Below, one piece after another: positions 8,015 through 18,200 of a DNA stretch of 36,861 nucleotides. The stretch is from Bacillota bacterium (GTDB lineage: Bacteria; Bacillota_E; RBS10-35; JAJYVN01). A model generated the notes under the pieces. That model had not been told where the DNA came from. It saw only the letters and a list, made by a program, of their open reading frames with translations, and searched no databases. The stretch's first letter is position 1. The number at the start of each line of letters is the position of its first letter. The translations under genes and the position numbers were made by a program. The stretch is from positions 1 through 36,861 of the forward strand of contig JAJZWQ010000006.1 in the NCBI GenBank assembly GCA_021846605.1, written 5' to 3'.

Positions 8015-10084
8015 ATGCGGAGCCGGCGGTGGACCTGGGTGGCGGTGGCCGGGCTTGCGATGGGGGCGGCGGGGGCGGCCGTCGGGCTCAACCTGCCCGA
8101 GCGGGTGCCCCAGGCGCCATTGCCCCTGCCCGCGGCGTCGGCGGCGACAGCCGGGGTCGGTGGGACATCCCCGGCCAAGGGAGAGGCGACGGCGGCGTCT
8201 CCCGGAGGGTCGACGGCGTCGACCCGGGCGGGCCATCCGCTGGCCACAGGGGCCACCCCGCCCCTGGACACCGTCTTCTTCCTGAACGACCAGTTGGGGT
8301 GGGCTGGCGGCCAGGGCGTCGTCCTGGGCACCACGGATGGGGGGGCCACTTGGGAGGCCCAATACACCGGGACGGCGACCATCCGCCAGGTGGACTTCGC
8401 CGATGCCACCCAGGGCTGGGCCCTGACCTCGACGGGGCTCCTGACCACCCAGAACGGCGGCCAGTCCTGGAGCGCGGTGCGCGGGACCACGCCATCTCTG
8501 ACCCAGATCGACTTCGTGAGCGCCACCCAGGGTTGGGGCGTGGGCGCCTCTGGGCTGGAATTCACCACCGACGGCGGCACCCACTGGCAGATGGCGGCCA
8601 CCCCCGTTCCAGTGCAGTCCGTGTGCTTCTCCAGTGCCGAGACGGGCTGGGCGGCCGGCGGCACCGCCGGCGCCAGCACCGTACTGCACACCACCGACGG
8701 CGGGAGCGACTGGCAGGTCGCCTACCACGTCCCGGTCATCGTCCCGTCCGGCGCGGTGCCGTCCAGGTTCAGCGCCCAGGTGCGCTGCGGCGGCGGCACC
8801 GCCTGGGTGCTGGTGGCTGTCCACACGCTCGTGGCCTTCCAGCAACCCTATGCCATTTTCTTCACGGACAACGGTGGCCACAGTTGGAGGGAACCGTTCG
8901 CCCAGCCTTACTCCGCCCCGGGTCTCTTTCCCGGGGCTCCCCGCAATATCGGCGGCGCGGCCGGCGCCTTTGCCGCTATGGGGGGAGGCGGTGCGGTCTT
9001 CGTCGGGCTGTGCCCGTCGTGCGGCACCAGCCAGCCACTGAGCGGCGGGGTCGACCTCACTGTCACGGCGAACGCCGGGCAGACCGTGCGGCAACAGGTG
9101 CTGTACGGGATCACCGCCCTCCCCTCCAGCGGCATCGTCCCCGCGTCACCGGCCCTGGCCTTTCCGGACGCCGAACACGGCTGGGTCGCCACAACCAGCG
9201 GCACCGCCGGGCGGATCTATGCCACGGCGGACGGCGGGCGCTCCTGGACGCAGCAGTACCCACCGGCCGCCGGCCAGCCGTTGGCGGCCGTCTCGATGGT
9301 AACCAGCCAGCAGGGATACGGCCTGGGGGCCATTGGGGTTCCGGGCGCGGTACTGGAGACCCGGGATGGGGGCCGCACCTGGAGCGCCATCGGCCAGCTC
9401 CCCGCACCGCAGCGCGTCCTGGGTGCGGGCGCTATCCCTGCCAGCCCTTCCCTGGGCCTGTCTTTCACCAGCGCCGCGAGCGGATGGGCGGTGAACGGCA
9501 GCGCCCTGGAGCGGACCACGGACGGCGGACGCACCTGGACGGCGGAGGACCTCCCGGCGGCCGCCGGCCAGGGGGCGGCCGCCACGGCACGGGTAGTCGG
9601 CGTGGCGTTCCTCCCCGGAGGGGAGACGGGGTGCGTCCAGGAATCTGTGGGAGGGTCCTCGTCCTACCTAGGCACCGCGGATGGCGGGCAGAGCTGGACG
9701 GCCGTGGCCCTCCCGGGGCCCGCCCTCTCCCCCTCCGGTCACACCCTGCCGGGGGAGGGCGGGGCGCAGGGGGCCCTGGCATGTGCCCTCCAGGAGTCCG
9801 GCCGGTGGTCGGCGGCCCTGCAGTCCATCGTCTCCTCCGGACAGGGGCCGGTGGTCCTCGCCGCGGTCGGGCCGTCCGCGCTCTGGACCGCCGTGCTGGG
9901 CGAGGCCGGGACGCACCTGAACGCGACGGCGGACGGCGGGACCACCTGGGTCACGTACACGCTGACGGCGCATTCCGGCATCCAGAGCGTCTCCTTCGTG
10001 ACCGCCGAGGACGGCTGGCTCCTCACTGCGGGCGGTCGGATCCTGCGCACGGTCGACGGCGGGGCCTCCTGGGCGCCCGTGTAG
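8015..10084 (+). CDS. Exported Ycf48/BNR-like beta-propeller protein
   Basis: An envelope protein of about 689 residues. A basic N-terminus and a hydrophobic helix (about 5-25, VAVAGLAMGAAGAAVG) form a signal peptide or anchor, followed by an Ala/Gly-rich linker. The rest holds eleven copies of an Asp/Asn-Gly-Gly-x-x-W motif (TTDGGATW, TQNGGQSW, TDGGTHW, TDNGGHSW, ADGGRSW and others), each often followed by a GWA strand, as in Ycf48/Hcf136 photosystem II assembly factors and BNR/sialidase-like propellers. Nothing suggests photosynthesis here; such proteins are widespread and mostly uncharacterised. ATG 8015 follows AAGGGGTGAG; GTG 8006 is an alternative. It follows the two-component genes by 70 bases and may be their target or part of their operon. 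Confidence 0.85.
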   Translation: MRSRRWTWVAVAGLAMGAAGAAVGLNLPERVPQAPLPLPAASAATAGVGGTSPAKGEATAASPGGSTASTRAGHPLATGATPPLDTVFFLNDQLGWAGGQGVVLGTTDGGATWEAQYTGTATIRQVDFADATQGWALTSTGLLTTQNGGQSWSAVRGTTPSLTQIDFVSATQGWGVGASGLEFTTDGGTHWQMAATPVPVQSVCFSSAETGWAAGGTAGASTVLHTTDGGSDWQVAYHVPVIVPSGAVPSRFSAQVRCGGGTAWVLVAVHTLVAFQQPYAIFFTDNGGHSWREPFAQPYSAPGLFPGAPRNIGGAAGAFAAMGGGGAVFVGLCPSCGTSQPLSGGVDLTVTANAGQTVRQQVLYGITALPSSGIVPASPALAFPDAEHGWVATTSGTAGRIYATADGGRSWTQQYPPAAGQPLAAVSMVTSQQGYGLGAIGVPGAVLETRDGGRTWSAIGQLPAPQRVLGAGAIPASPSLGLSFTSAASGWAVNGSALERTTDGGRTWTAEDLPAAAGQGAAATARVVGVAFLPGGETGCVQESVGGSSSYLGTADGGQSWTAVALPGPALSPSGHTLPGEGGAQGALACALQESGRWSAALQSIVSSGQGPVVLAAVGPSALWTAVLGEAGTHLNATADGGTTWVTYTLTAHSGIQSVSFVTAEDGWLLTAGGRILRTVDGGASWAPV

Positions 10085-10116
10085 CGTGACAGGGCCATTC
10101 CCGGCGGGGAACGGGG

Positions 10117-10144
10117 GAACGGGGCGCGCTCGCACGCCCCGTTC
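10117..10144. terminator. Hairpin between convergent genes
   Basis: A perfect 10-bp stem GAACGGGGCG / CGCCCCGTTC with an 8-base loop lies between the propeller gene and the convergent DUF981-like gene. There is no T-tract on either side, so it may be a bidirectional hairpin terminator of the GC-rich kind. Confidence 0.5.
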
Positions 10145-10162
10145 CAGACGACGGACCGCGCC

Positions 10163-10864
10163 CTACTTCGCCGCGCTGGCCGCGGCTTTGGCGGCCCGCA
10201 CCAACGGCGGCGTCCACGTGGAGAAGCTCTTGAGGTGCTCCCATATGGACGGGTACGCCATCGTCGCCCAGATGCACGCGGCGATCAGGGCCGGCACGGC
10301 GAGCAACCACCACAGGTTCTTCTTGCCGCCGACGGTGGCAGTCACGGGCAGGGCCATCAGGCCCGTGAGGCCAGCGAAGATGAAGCCCAGGCCGGACACC
10401 ACGGGTTCCTTGGTCATGTGCAGGCTGATGAGCCGAACGCCGGTGACGATCGGGTCAATCGACACGATGAAGCTCAGGAGGCCGACGGGCAGGAGGCTCC
10501 AGCCGCGGGCCAGGGTGTAGGCTGCGGCCATGAGCACGAGCCCGTAGAAGGTGGCCGGCTCGCCGAAGGCGATGTTGTACGAGCCGCTCAGCGGCCAGTA
10601 CATGATCGTGTAAAGACCGGTCAAGAAGGAGAGGAGGCCGACGGCCCCCAGCCCTGTAATCCAGGGTTTGAGGTCCCATGCCGGATCCAGTCCGTGCACG
10701 CTGCCGGTCCCGGTTCCCCCGCCCTGCTCCCCGTACTCCACCTCGGGGTCGTGCGCCTGCCGGGTTTCGGGACCGATTCTCCGGAGTCCAAAATACGCGA
10801 AGCCGGCCACGATGACGAACCCGGCCACCATGTTCACGAGCATCAGCGCCAGGTTGTCGATCAC
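10163..10864 (-). CDS. DUF981-like integral membrane protein
   Basis: A 233-residue protein with six predicted TM helices: near the N-terminus (LVNMVAGFVIVAGFAYF), around LGAVGLLSFLTGLYTIMYW, LVLMAAAYTLA, LPVGLLSFIVSIDPIVTGV, LGFIFAGLTGLMALPV and WWLLAVPALIAACIW. The motif YWPLSGSYNIAFGEPA is what I recall as typical of the DUF981 family. Its function is unknown. The frame is open further upstream, but GTG 10864 is chosen because GAGGGGGGCT lies seven bases before it and the hydrophobic core begins there. It is monocistronic and convergent with the propeller gene. Confidence 0.8.
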   Translation of the reverse strand: MIDNLALMLVNMVAGFVIVAGFAYFGLRRIGPETRQAHDPEVEYGEQGGGTGTGSVHGLDPAWDLKPWITGLGAVGLLSFLTGLYTIMYWPLSGSYNIAFGEPATFYGLVLMAAAYTLARGWSLLPVGLLSFIVSIDPIVTGVRLISLHMTKEPVVSGLGFIFAGLTGLMALPVTATVGGKKNLWWLLAVPALIAACIWATMAYPSIWEHLKSFSTWTPPLVRAAKAAASAAK

Positions 10865-11253
10865 TGCGGGAGCCCCCCTCGTTTCTTCTTCGGGCCGCAA
10901 CGATAATCGGTCTTCGGGGCCCTTGGCGGGAACGGTCAAGGGGCGCATCGCCGAGGGCAGTTGAGGCCTGCGGAACCGGTGCGGTCGGGCGCGTCGCACG
11001 CCCATCGGCGGCCGTGATCTGGTCTGGGGAGGCCAGCCCGGCCGGCCTAGCCCACGAATCGCCCAAGGGGCGCATACGGGCAGGGCCGCAGCATGTCCGC
11101 CACCACGCCGCGGGGCTCGCCTCGCCCGGTCTCCTCCCCGGACTCCCAGAACACGTGGGTCGGCGCCGGGAGTGTCAGGTGCGCTCCCTGGCTCTGCCCT
11201 TCACCCATAAGTGGGGGATAGACGAGGAGCGCCGTAGCGGCCACGGTGCAAGC
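10865..11253. other. Intergenic stretch, no gene seen
   Basis: About 390 bases between the DUF981-like gene and the transposase relic. No reading frame has recognisable motifs. It must contain the promoter of the DUF981-like gene but I see no convincing -35/-10 pair. The right part may include decayed flanks of the insertion element; no inverted repeat ends were found. Confidence 0.4.
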
Positions 11254-12228
11254 ATGGCGCCAAAGCAGGTGCTTCTCCCGCGGCTTTCCCAGAGCGATGC
11301 GGTCGAGGCCGTGGGCCGCTGGATCGACTCGGACCCCGAGATGCACCGGCCCGAGTTGGCCGACCGCCTTTGCAATGAGTTTCACTTTGTCGACCCCATG
11401 GGTCGGCGGCGCCGGCCCGGTCGTTTGAAGGCACTGCGGATTTTGGAGGCGAAGCGTTGCTTCGGGCTGGTGTCGCGTGCGCCAAGCTGGCGCTGGGTCG
11501 GCCGCGCCGCTTGGGTAGCGCCGTTCCGCCGGCCGCAGACGTACCCCCTACGATTGAAGAGGTCCGCTCTCTGGCGTTGGTCCTGGTGGAGACCGAGGAA
11601 CAACTGCGGATCTGGAACGAGTTGTTCGCAAGCGAACATCCCCGCAGCGCTGGACCTTTCGTGGCTCGCCAACTGTGGCACCTGATCGGCTCGGATCACG
11701 GCTGGTTGGGCGATGCGGCCTTCGCCTCGGCCGCCCTGCGTCTGCAAGATCGAGACCGCTGGATCGGCTGGGACTGAGCGGGCCGGCTGGAGCATTGGGA
11801 CCGGGTGGTGGGTCTGGAGTGGTACTGTCTGCGCTGGCGGATCGAGGATTGGCATCGCGTCTGGAAGAGCGGGTCCAAGGTCGAAGATTTGCAGCACGAA
11901 ACGGCGGAGCGCCTCCGGCGGGCTGTGGCCATCAAACGGTTGATAGCGTGGCGCATCCTGCTGCTGACGCTCTTGGGGCGCGAGACGCCTGAACTTCCCC
12001 TGAGGTGTTCTTCAGCGACTTGGAAGTGGAGTTCCTGGCAGCCTTCTCCAAAGATAGAAGGCTGCCACCGTCCACCAGCTTGGGCGCAGCGGCCTTTTGG
12101 TCGGCAAGATCGGCGGGTACATGGCCCGCAAGAGCGATCCCCCGCCGGACCACGAAATCCTGTGGCGCGGCTATACAGACCTGCGCACGATGTGCGTGGG
12201 CTACGCGATCGGTACCCCTGAACCCTGA
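11254..12228 (+). pseudogene. IS4/Tn5-like transposase relic with DUF4338-type N-terminus
   Basis: The N-terminal part (11254 to about 11777) shows LADRLCNEFHFVDPMGRRRR, then after a frameshift near 11455-11500 RPRRLGSAVPPAADVP, LRIWNELFASEHPRSAG, RQLWHLIGSDHGWLGDAAF and DRDRWIGWD, as in DUF4338 (DruA-like) domains at the head of many transposases. A stop follows at 11777. From 11805 the C-terminal Tn5-type part appears: YCLRWRIEDWHRVWKSG (YREK-like region), VAIKRLIAWRILLLTLLGRE, and after another frameshift near 12000 GGYMARKSDPPPDHEILWRG. The DDE core that normally lies between the two parts is missing, so an internal deletion joined the ends. It is inactive. Confidence 0.7.
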
Positions 12229-12361
12229 CGGAGTCGGTCGGGCGCGGCCCCTTGGCCGGCGGGTTGTGGACGCGCCGGGACCGGCGCGAGCAGCCCATGC
12301 CTGAGTTGGGGTACACGCCTGACGCCCACAGCGGCGCCCGGTGGCCAGAGCAAGGGCAGGG

Positions 12362-14200
12362 CTAGCTCCCCCCTGACGCACCCGCCGCCTCCCGGTAGAG
12401 ATACGCGAAGCGTCCATTGGGCGCCGTATCTCCGTGCGTATAGAGTTCGAGGATGTCCTGGTCCGGAGCCATCGAATCGATCCACTTGAAGCTGATGTCG
12501 ATGGGACCATCCTCCAGGCACAGCGCCTGGCGCGGGATGCCGATGGCCATCTCGTTCCCGGCAACGTGCAGCGGGACCTCGCGTAGCGCCGTCCAGTCCC
12601 ATCCTCCCCGACTGCATTCCAGAACGCCGCGGTCCTTGGTCTTGAGGATCCGGTTCACGGTGAAGTGGAACCCCTCCCACGATTTCAGGTCCCGGTTGTT
12701 AATGCGGATCAGCAATTGCATCCAGGACCCGAAGCCGCACAGGTATGGCGAGATGGGCTCGACCGTGCGGACGTAGAAGTAGATGTTCTCTGCGTCATGC
12801 GCCATTTTGCAGAGGGAGAAGTCGTTCTGGCCAGGGGGCACGCCATACTCACCGCCCTGGCCATAACCGGGATGGCGGCGGCCCAGCGCATCGCCCTCGT
12901 CATCCAGATAGGCATGCGCCACCCCGTTCCAGACCGATAGATCGTGCACGTCCATCGCCCGGCCTTCCGTGGCGTGCTCGAGGGTGCGCGCCCCCTTGAA
13001 CCGGCGGATGTTGTGCACAAGTTGGTAGTAGTAGTCGTCTCGGTGGCCGCCGCGCATCGGTTCGATATCCCGGGAGAACTCCCAGTTGAACTGGTCGACA
13101 AAGACCCCGGACGGCCCAGTGTAGTGGATGAAGGTGTCCCACCGGCCCATGATCCACTCGTTCCACCCCGTGATAAACACGCAGGTGGGATCGAACGCGA
13201 GGGCTCGCTCCCACTGCTCCTGGAAGTTGTACCCCTTTTCGGGCTGGTGCAGCGGTTCCCCCGGTTGCGGCTGGCGCCCGTTGTGAAAGCTCCGGCCGCG
13301 GGCGATGTACCGGCCGTGCTCGTCGCGCTCGCTCAGGGCGCCCAGACGCCATCCCCCTTCGGGATGGATGACCGAGTTCTGCGCCACCCCCACACTCATG
13401 ATCTCCGGCTGGTGGGCATCAGCGCTGGCATAAAACGGGTGCTGTGGGTGGATTTCCAGCCAGGGCCACTGGTCAGGTCCGGTCGGACCGAGATGGTAGT
13501 CCGGCATGTTTCTCCTGAAGGTGAACAAACCGCGAAGGTGCGGATCGGCGACCGCCTCTCCGTTGTAGAGCATCAACGGCTTGCCGTCCAACCTGTACCA
13601 GAGCGGCAGGTATTCGTCGTGGCTGTAGAAGTCCTCATAAACCGCCTTGACGCACGTCCAGTCGGGCGTGAAAAACGGGCAGATGAAGGTGACCTCCGGG
13701 GTCGGCTTCCCCTCCGCTCGGATCTTCAGGTGGGTGTCCAGCATGCACTGCGTCGACTTCCTGAAGTATCCCGGATGCTCCCCATTGACCTTGTTGGCGC
13801 TGAAGTTGCTGATATCCAGGGCGATGAAATCCACGCCCGCGTCGCAGAGCATCTGCGCGTGTTTCCGGAGGACATACTCGTCATCGTCCAGGTAGTAGCC
13901 CAACGCGGGCTCTCCCCAGTGGTGGGTGGTGCCGTTGGGCCTCCCCCAGGCTGGATTGTCGGGATCGGACAGCGCATCCGGATAACTATCCAGTATCTTG
14001 CTGACATCGTAAGGGCCCCGCCGGTTCTGGTTGTCTTCGACGTTGCCATGCCAGGTCCAGTAAAAGATGCCCACCTTTCTCTGCCGCGGCCCGGGGATCC
14101 CCGCATCTCCCCCCGTTCCCACCCTTCTGCCCTGTCCGTCCCACGCCACCCACGTGTCCGGCATGGTATCCCGGTGCGCACGGTCGATTGGAGAGCCCAT
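12362..14200 (-). CDS. GH99/GH71-like glycoside hydrolase with C-terminal CBM9-like domain
   Basis: A 612-residue protein. Residues about 40-400 resemble the TIM barrel of GH99/WbsX-like and GH71-like enzymes: VGIFYWTWHG in the first strand, HWGEPALGYYLDDDEYVLRK, GVDFIALDISNF, GKPLMLYNGEA and FITGWNEWIMGRWDTF. The C-terminal 170 residues (MAHDAENIYFYVRTVEP and following) resemble a CBM9/DOMON-type beta-sandwich that binds carbohydrate. No signal peptide is evident. ATG 14200 follows AGGAGAAGGGAA. The substrate is unknown; an alpha-mannan or a polysaccharide side chain is plausible by family. The gene looks less GC-rich than its neighbours and lies between two transposase relics, which suggests transfer. 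Confidence 0.7.
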   Translation of the reverse strand: MGSPIDRAHRDTMPDTWVAWDGQGRRVGTGGDAGIPGPRQRKVGIFYWTWHGNVEDNQNRRGPYDVSKILDSYPDALSDPDNPAWGRPNGTTHHWGEPALGYYLDDDEYVLRKHAQMLCDAGVDFIALDISNFSANKVNGEHPGYFRKSTQCMLDTHLKIRAEGKPTPEVTFICPFFTPDWTCVKAVYEDFYSHDEYLPLWYRLDGKPLMLYNGEAVADPHLRGLFTFRRNMPDYHLGPTGPDQWPWLEIHPQHPFYASADAHQPEIMSVGVAQNSVIHPEGGWRLGALSERDEHGRYIARGRSFHNGRQPQPGEPLHQPEKGYNFQEQWERALAFDPTCVFITGWNEWIMGRWDTFIHYTGPSGVFVDQFNWEFSRDIEPMRGGHRDDYYYQLVHNIRRFKGARTLEHATEGRAMDVHDLSVWNGVAHAYLDDEGDALGRRHPGYGQGGEYGVPPGQNDFSLCKMAHDAENIYFYVRTVEPISPYLCGFGSWMQLLIRINNRDLKSWEGFHFTVNRILKTKDRGVLECSRGGWDWTALREVPLHVAGNEMAIGIPRQALCLEDGPIDISFKWIDSMAPDQDILELYTHGDTAPNGRFAYLYREAAGASGGS

Positions 14201-14246
14201 GTTTACGCGCTTCCCTTCTCCTCTGCGCCGTCCGGGCCGCGGGCCG

Positions 14247-14835
14247 TCACCACGGGGCGCGGGATCCCTCCGGCCAGCCCGGCAGGGCAGGGCCCGTCCT
14301 CAGGGAACGGGCCGCAACGCCGGGCGCAGGCTGTCCGCTACGGCGTCCGGCCACCCGAACCCTGTCTGCGTTCGTTCCCTGGTTGCCCCCGGGGGGACCC
14401 CCGCGGCGCCGAGCCTGGCGTCCGCTACGCGAGGGATCTGGGTGCCGGTGACTCGGCGCCAGGGGCTCGCGGGGGGGCGGCGCCCTGATCGGGGCAACGG
14501 GCAAGGGGGCCGGCCCGGAATCTGCGGCGTGACGGCTCTTGCTGCCCCCACTTACGCCCTTCTGACCGCCTACCTGCGTTGCTTGACCGCCCACGGGTTG
14601 GAGCGCAAGTGACGCATGACCTCTTCGTGGGCATCCGCACTGAACAGCGCCATGGCCATCCGTAACAGACCATGCCCCGAGCCGGCAGCCGCCGGTTCCG
14701 CTGCTCTCGTCGGCCCGTTTCCGCGATGACCACGTCCACCGTTGCGGGCGGAGAGGTGTGTGTCGGCACACCGATCGCAATGTGATCGGACAGCCGCTCT
14801 CCGCTCTCGGGCTTCCGCCAGCCGAGACGAGGCAT
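14247..14835 (-). pseudogene. IS4-family transposase, N-terminal relic
   Basis: On the minus strand ATG 14835 opens MPRLGWRKPESGERLSDHIA, VVIAETGRREQRNRRLPAR, and then, after a frameshift near 14660, LLRMAMALFSADAHEEVMRHL. This is the IS4 transposase N-terminal domain (RLSDHI..GVLT, ETGR.EQR.R.LPAR, EEVMRHL). Sequence down to about 14247 has weak similarity in shifting frames (for example RVADARLGAAG) to the following DDE region, but is badly decayed. It is inactive. It lies just upstream of the GH99-like gene. Confidence 0.7.
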
Positions 14836-15270
14836 GACACCACCTCCCCAACATGCTGGGACCTTGTTCCATTCCTATGCACCTAAGTAACCGGTATTGG
14901 GTCTAGGCGCAGGTTGAGCCGCTCGTCGCCCAGTTGGGCGGCGACGGTCTCCTGACACCAGATTTCTTTTCCGCTCGGCTCTCTTGCCACGAGACATGCC
15001 CGTTCGCCATCAGGCGGAGGACCCATGGGTTAACATACGGCAATTCCTCAGGAACCGTTCGCCCTCTCGTCACCATGTTTCGACATTTTGCGAACCTGTG
15101 GAGAACGGGTATCACTCAGTTACCTTGAGCAGCTTCCGCCCAGATACCGTCGGTCGCCCCCGAGTTGCCCGCCAGGGGCCCGCATCCCCCGCCAGAATGA
15201 CGCGATCCTGGGAAGGAATATCCGGGAGTAAAGGCGTAGTCCCCGCTCTGAGAGGCGGAGGCAACAATCT
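14836..15270. other. Intergenic region upstream of the surface protein gene
   Basis: About 435 bases, noticeably richer in A+T than the surroundings. It should carry the promoter and leader of the surface-protein gene. A weak candidate is TTGCGA near 15087 with TATCAC about 16 bases downstream. A GGCGGAGG ribosome binding site lies just before the ATG at 15271. No known riboswitch consensus was recognised. A short minus-strand stretch (AQLGDERLNLRL, 14890-14960) faintly recalls Tn5-type transposase N-termini. Confidence 0.35.
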
Positions 15271-18200
15271 ATGCGGATTCTCAAGCGCTGTTTGAACGCA
15301 TGCCTGTGCGTTTTCGCCACGTTGGGAATGGTGGCGGTGCTCTTGGTTCCGCCCTTAACCGCGCGGGCCACCGCCAGTTCGGTGTCCTGCTTGCTGGGGG
15401 CGGCGCCCTCCTGCCAGGGCCTGGCGGTCATGGCGGCCCATGTGGCCGACAGCCAGTTCACCAGCACGGCCCTGGCTGGGAAGGCGGCGGACGTCTTCCA
15501 GCAGAACACCGCCCCCGGCGGCGGAGCCCTCTCGTACATCTACTTCCAGGTGAAGCGTGCCAGCGGCTTCCTGGCGTCCCAGCCCGCGACCCTCTACCTG
15601 AGCGTGGAGTATTACGATGAGGCCCAGGGTGCGATGTGCGCTGCCGGATCATGTTATCTCACGGCCAACTACGGGTCGAGTGCCAACCCGTATGCCGGGA
15701 CGCCTTCAGCGGCCTTGACCGGCCAGAAGCAGTGGCGGTGGGTGACCTGGGAGTTGCCCCAGGTGTCCTTCCAGGAGCAGGAGAACAACCAGGCCGACTT
15801 CCGGCTGGCCGGCACGGTGGGGATGGCCGTGCACCGCGTGGTCCTGTCCCCACAGCCGCCGGTGGCGACGACCACGACCCTGCAGGCGTCGGCGGGCCAG
15901 GTGGTGGAAGGGCATGCCGTCACCTTCACGGCGACGGTCCAGGGGAAGGACCCGACAGGCACGGTGACCTTCCGCGACGGCACGGTACAACTGGGGACCG
16001 GGGCGCTGGGTAGCGGCGGCACGGCGTCCCTCACCACAGCGGCGCTGCCGGTCGGTACCCAGGCCATCACGGCCGCCTACGCGGGGGACGCGGGCAATCA
16101 GCCCAGCACCTCGGCGGCGGTGGACGAGGTGGTCACGGGCGGACCGAACCTGGTGGCCGATCCCAGCGGGGTGAGGGGCGATACGCAGAACTGGGTCGCG
16201 CCCAGCGTCTGGGGCACGCTCGGCGGCGTGCCGGTGAGCGGGACCTGGTGGCTGCGCTGGGTGTCGGACAACGTGCAGAGCCACAGCCCGGCCCCGGGGT
16301 CGGCGTGGTACACGTACGCCCTCCCCAACCTGACGCCGGGGCAGCAGTTGAGTTGCGGCTTCAAGGCGATGGGCCAGGGGACCATCATGGAAGACATCTG
16401 GAACGGTGGCGGTGACAACCTCACCGCCCCGGTGACCCTGACGTCGACACCGCAGGTGTTCACCGAGACGGTGACGGTCGCCTCCAAGCCATGGGGGTCC
16501 CCGCCCGGGGTGCAGGTACGCTACATGAACCAGACGGGGAACCTCGACATCTACTTCACGGACGTCACGTGCGTGGTGGGCCCGTCCGTGACGCTCGCCG
16601 CGGACAGTCCGGCGCCGGTGGCGACGACCACGACCCTGCAGGCGTCGGCGGGCCAGGTGGTGGAAGGGCATGCCGTCACCTTCACGGCGACGGTCCAGGG
16701 GAAGGACCCGACAGGCACGGTGACCTTCCGCGACGGCACGGTACAACTGGGGACCGGGGCGCTGGGTAGCGGCGGCACGGCGTCCCTCACCACAGCGGCG
16801 CTGCCGGTCGGTACCCAGGCCATCACGGCCGCCTACGCGGGGGACGCGGGCAATCAGCCCAGCACCTCGGCGGCGGTGGACGAGGTGGTCACGGGCGGAC
16901 CGAACCTGGTGGCCGATCCCAGCGGGGTGAGGGGCGATACGCAGAACTGGGTCGCGCCCAGCGTCTGGGGCACGCTCGGCGGCGTGCCGGTGAGCGGGAC
17001 CTGGTGGCTGCGCTGGGTGTCGGACAACGTGCAGAGCCACAGCCCGGCCCCGGGGTCGGCGTGGTACACGTACGCCCTCCCCAACCTGACGCCGGGGCAG
17101 CAGTTGAGTTGCGGCTTCAAGGCGATGGGCCAGGGGACCATCATGGAAGACATCTGGAACGGTGGCGGTGACAACCTCACCGCCCCGGTGACCCTGACGT
17201 CGACACCGCAGGTGTTCACCGAGACGGTGACGGTCGCCTCCAAGCCATGGGGGTCCCCGCCCGGGGTGCAGGTACGCTACATGAACCAGACGGGGAACCT
17301 CGACATCTACTTCACGGACGTCACGTGCGTGGTGGGCCCGTCCGTGACCTTGGTGGCCGATGCGCCCCTCACGCCGATGCCGACCTCGACCAGCCTCACG
17401 GCCGCGCCGGATGCCGGGGTGGCCGGGCAGCCCGTGACCCTCACGGCGACGGTCAAGGGCTTCAGTCCGACCGGATCCGTGACCTTCAAGGACGGGACGG
17501 CGACCCTGGGGAAGGCGGCCCTGGGCGGCAACGGCCAGGCGACGTTCGCCACGTCGGGCCTGAACGCGGGGATCCACAGCCTCACCGCTGTCTACGCCGG
17601 CGACCCTGCCAACCAGCCCAGCACCTCGCCGATGTTCAGCGAAACCATCCTCCAGACCGCCCCGGCGTCGGTGTCTTGCCTACTGGGAGCCAGTCCGAGC
17701 TGCCAGGGGCTGGCCATCATGGACGCGCACGCGCCCGACAGCCACGTCACGAGCACGACCCTGGCCGGGAAGACGGCGGACGTCTTCGAGCAGAACACCG
17801 CGCCGGGTGGCGACCAAACGTCCTACATCTATTTCCAGGTGAATCGGACTAGCGGCTTCCTGGCGTCCAACCCCGCGACGCTCTACCTGACGGTGGAGTA
17901 CTACGACCAGTCACAGGCGGGCGCGTGCAGTACCTCGGCGCCGTGCTATCTGGGATATAACTACGGGTCGGCGATCCCGACGGCCCCGGTGAACGGGGCG
18001 TACGCGGGATCGGCGACGCAGTCACTCGGCGGCGCCCCGGTCTGGACCCGGGTGACCTGGGAGTTGCCGCAGGTGTCCTTCCAGGAGCAGGAGAACAACC
18101 AGGCCGACTTCCGTCTGGCCGGCACGGTCGGGCTGGCCGTGCACCGGGTGGTGCTGTCCCTGCGGCCCCCGGCCGCGACGTCGACCGGGCTGACCGTGGC

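Noticed and set aside
11254..11777. DruA (Druantia defence) gene because of the DUF4338-like sequence
   Set aside because: It is followed by Tn5-type transposase C-terminal motifs and no other Druantia genes are nearby, so it is a transposase domain.
14890..14960. Minus-strand AQLGDERLNLRL, resembling Tn5-type transposase N-termini
   Set aside because: It is too short and isolated to call an element; it may be part of the nearby transposase debris.
15120..15270. Possible riboswitch (c-di-GMP or c-di-AMP type) before the surface protein gene
   Set aside because: The leader lacks the conserved cores of these classes as far as I can read.
15706..17577. A 623-codon open frame on the minus strand inside the surface protein gene
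   Set aside because: It is an antisense shadow of GC-rich, repetitive coding sequence. It is rich in Arg/His/Gly, shows no motifs and duplicates with the sense repeat.
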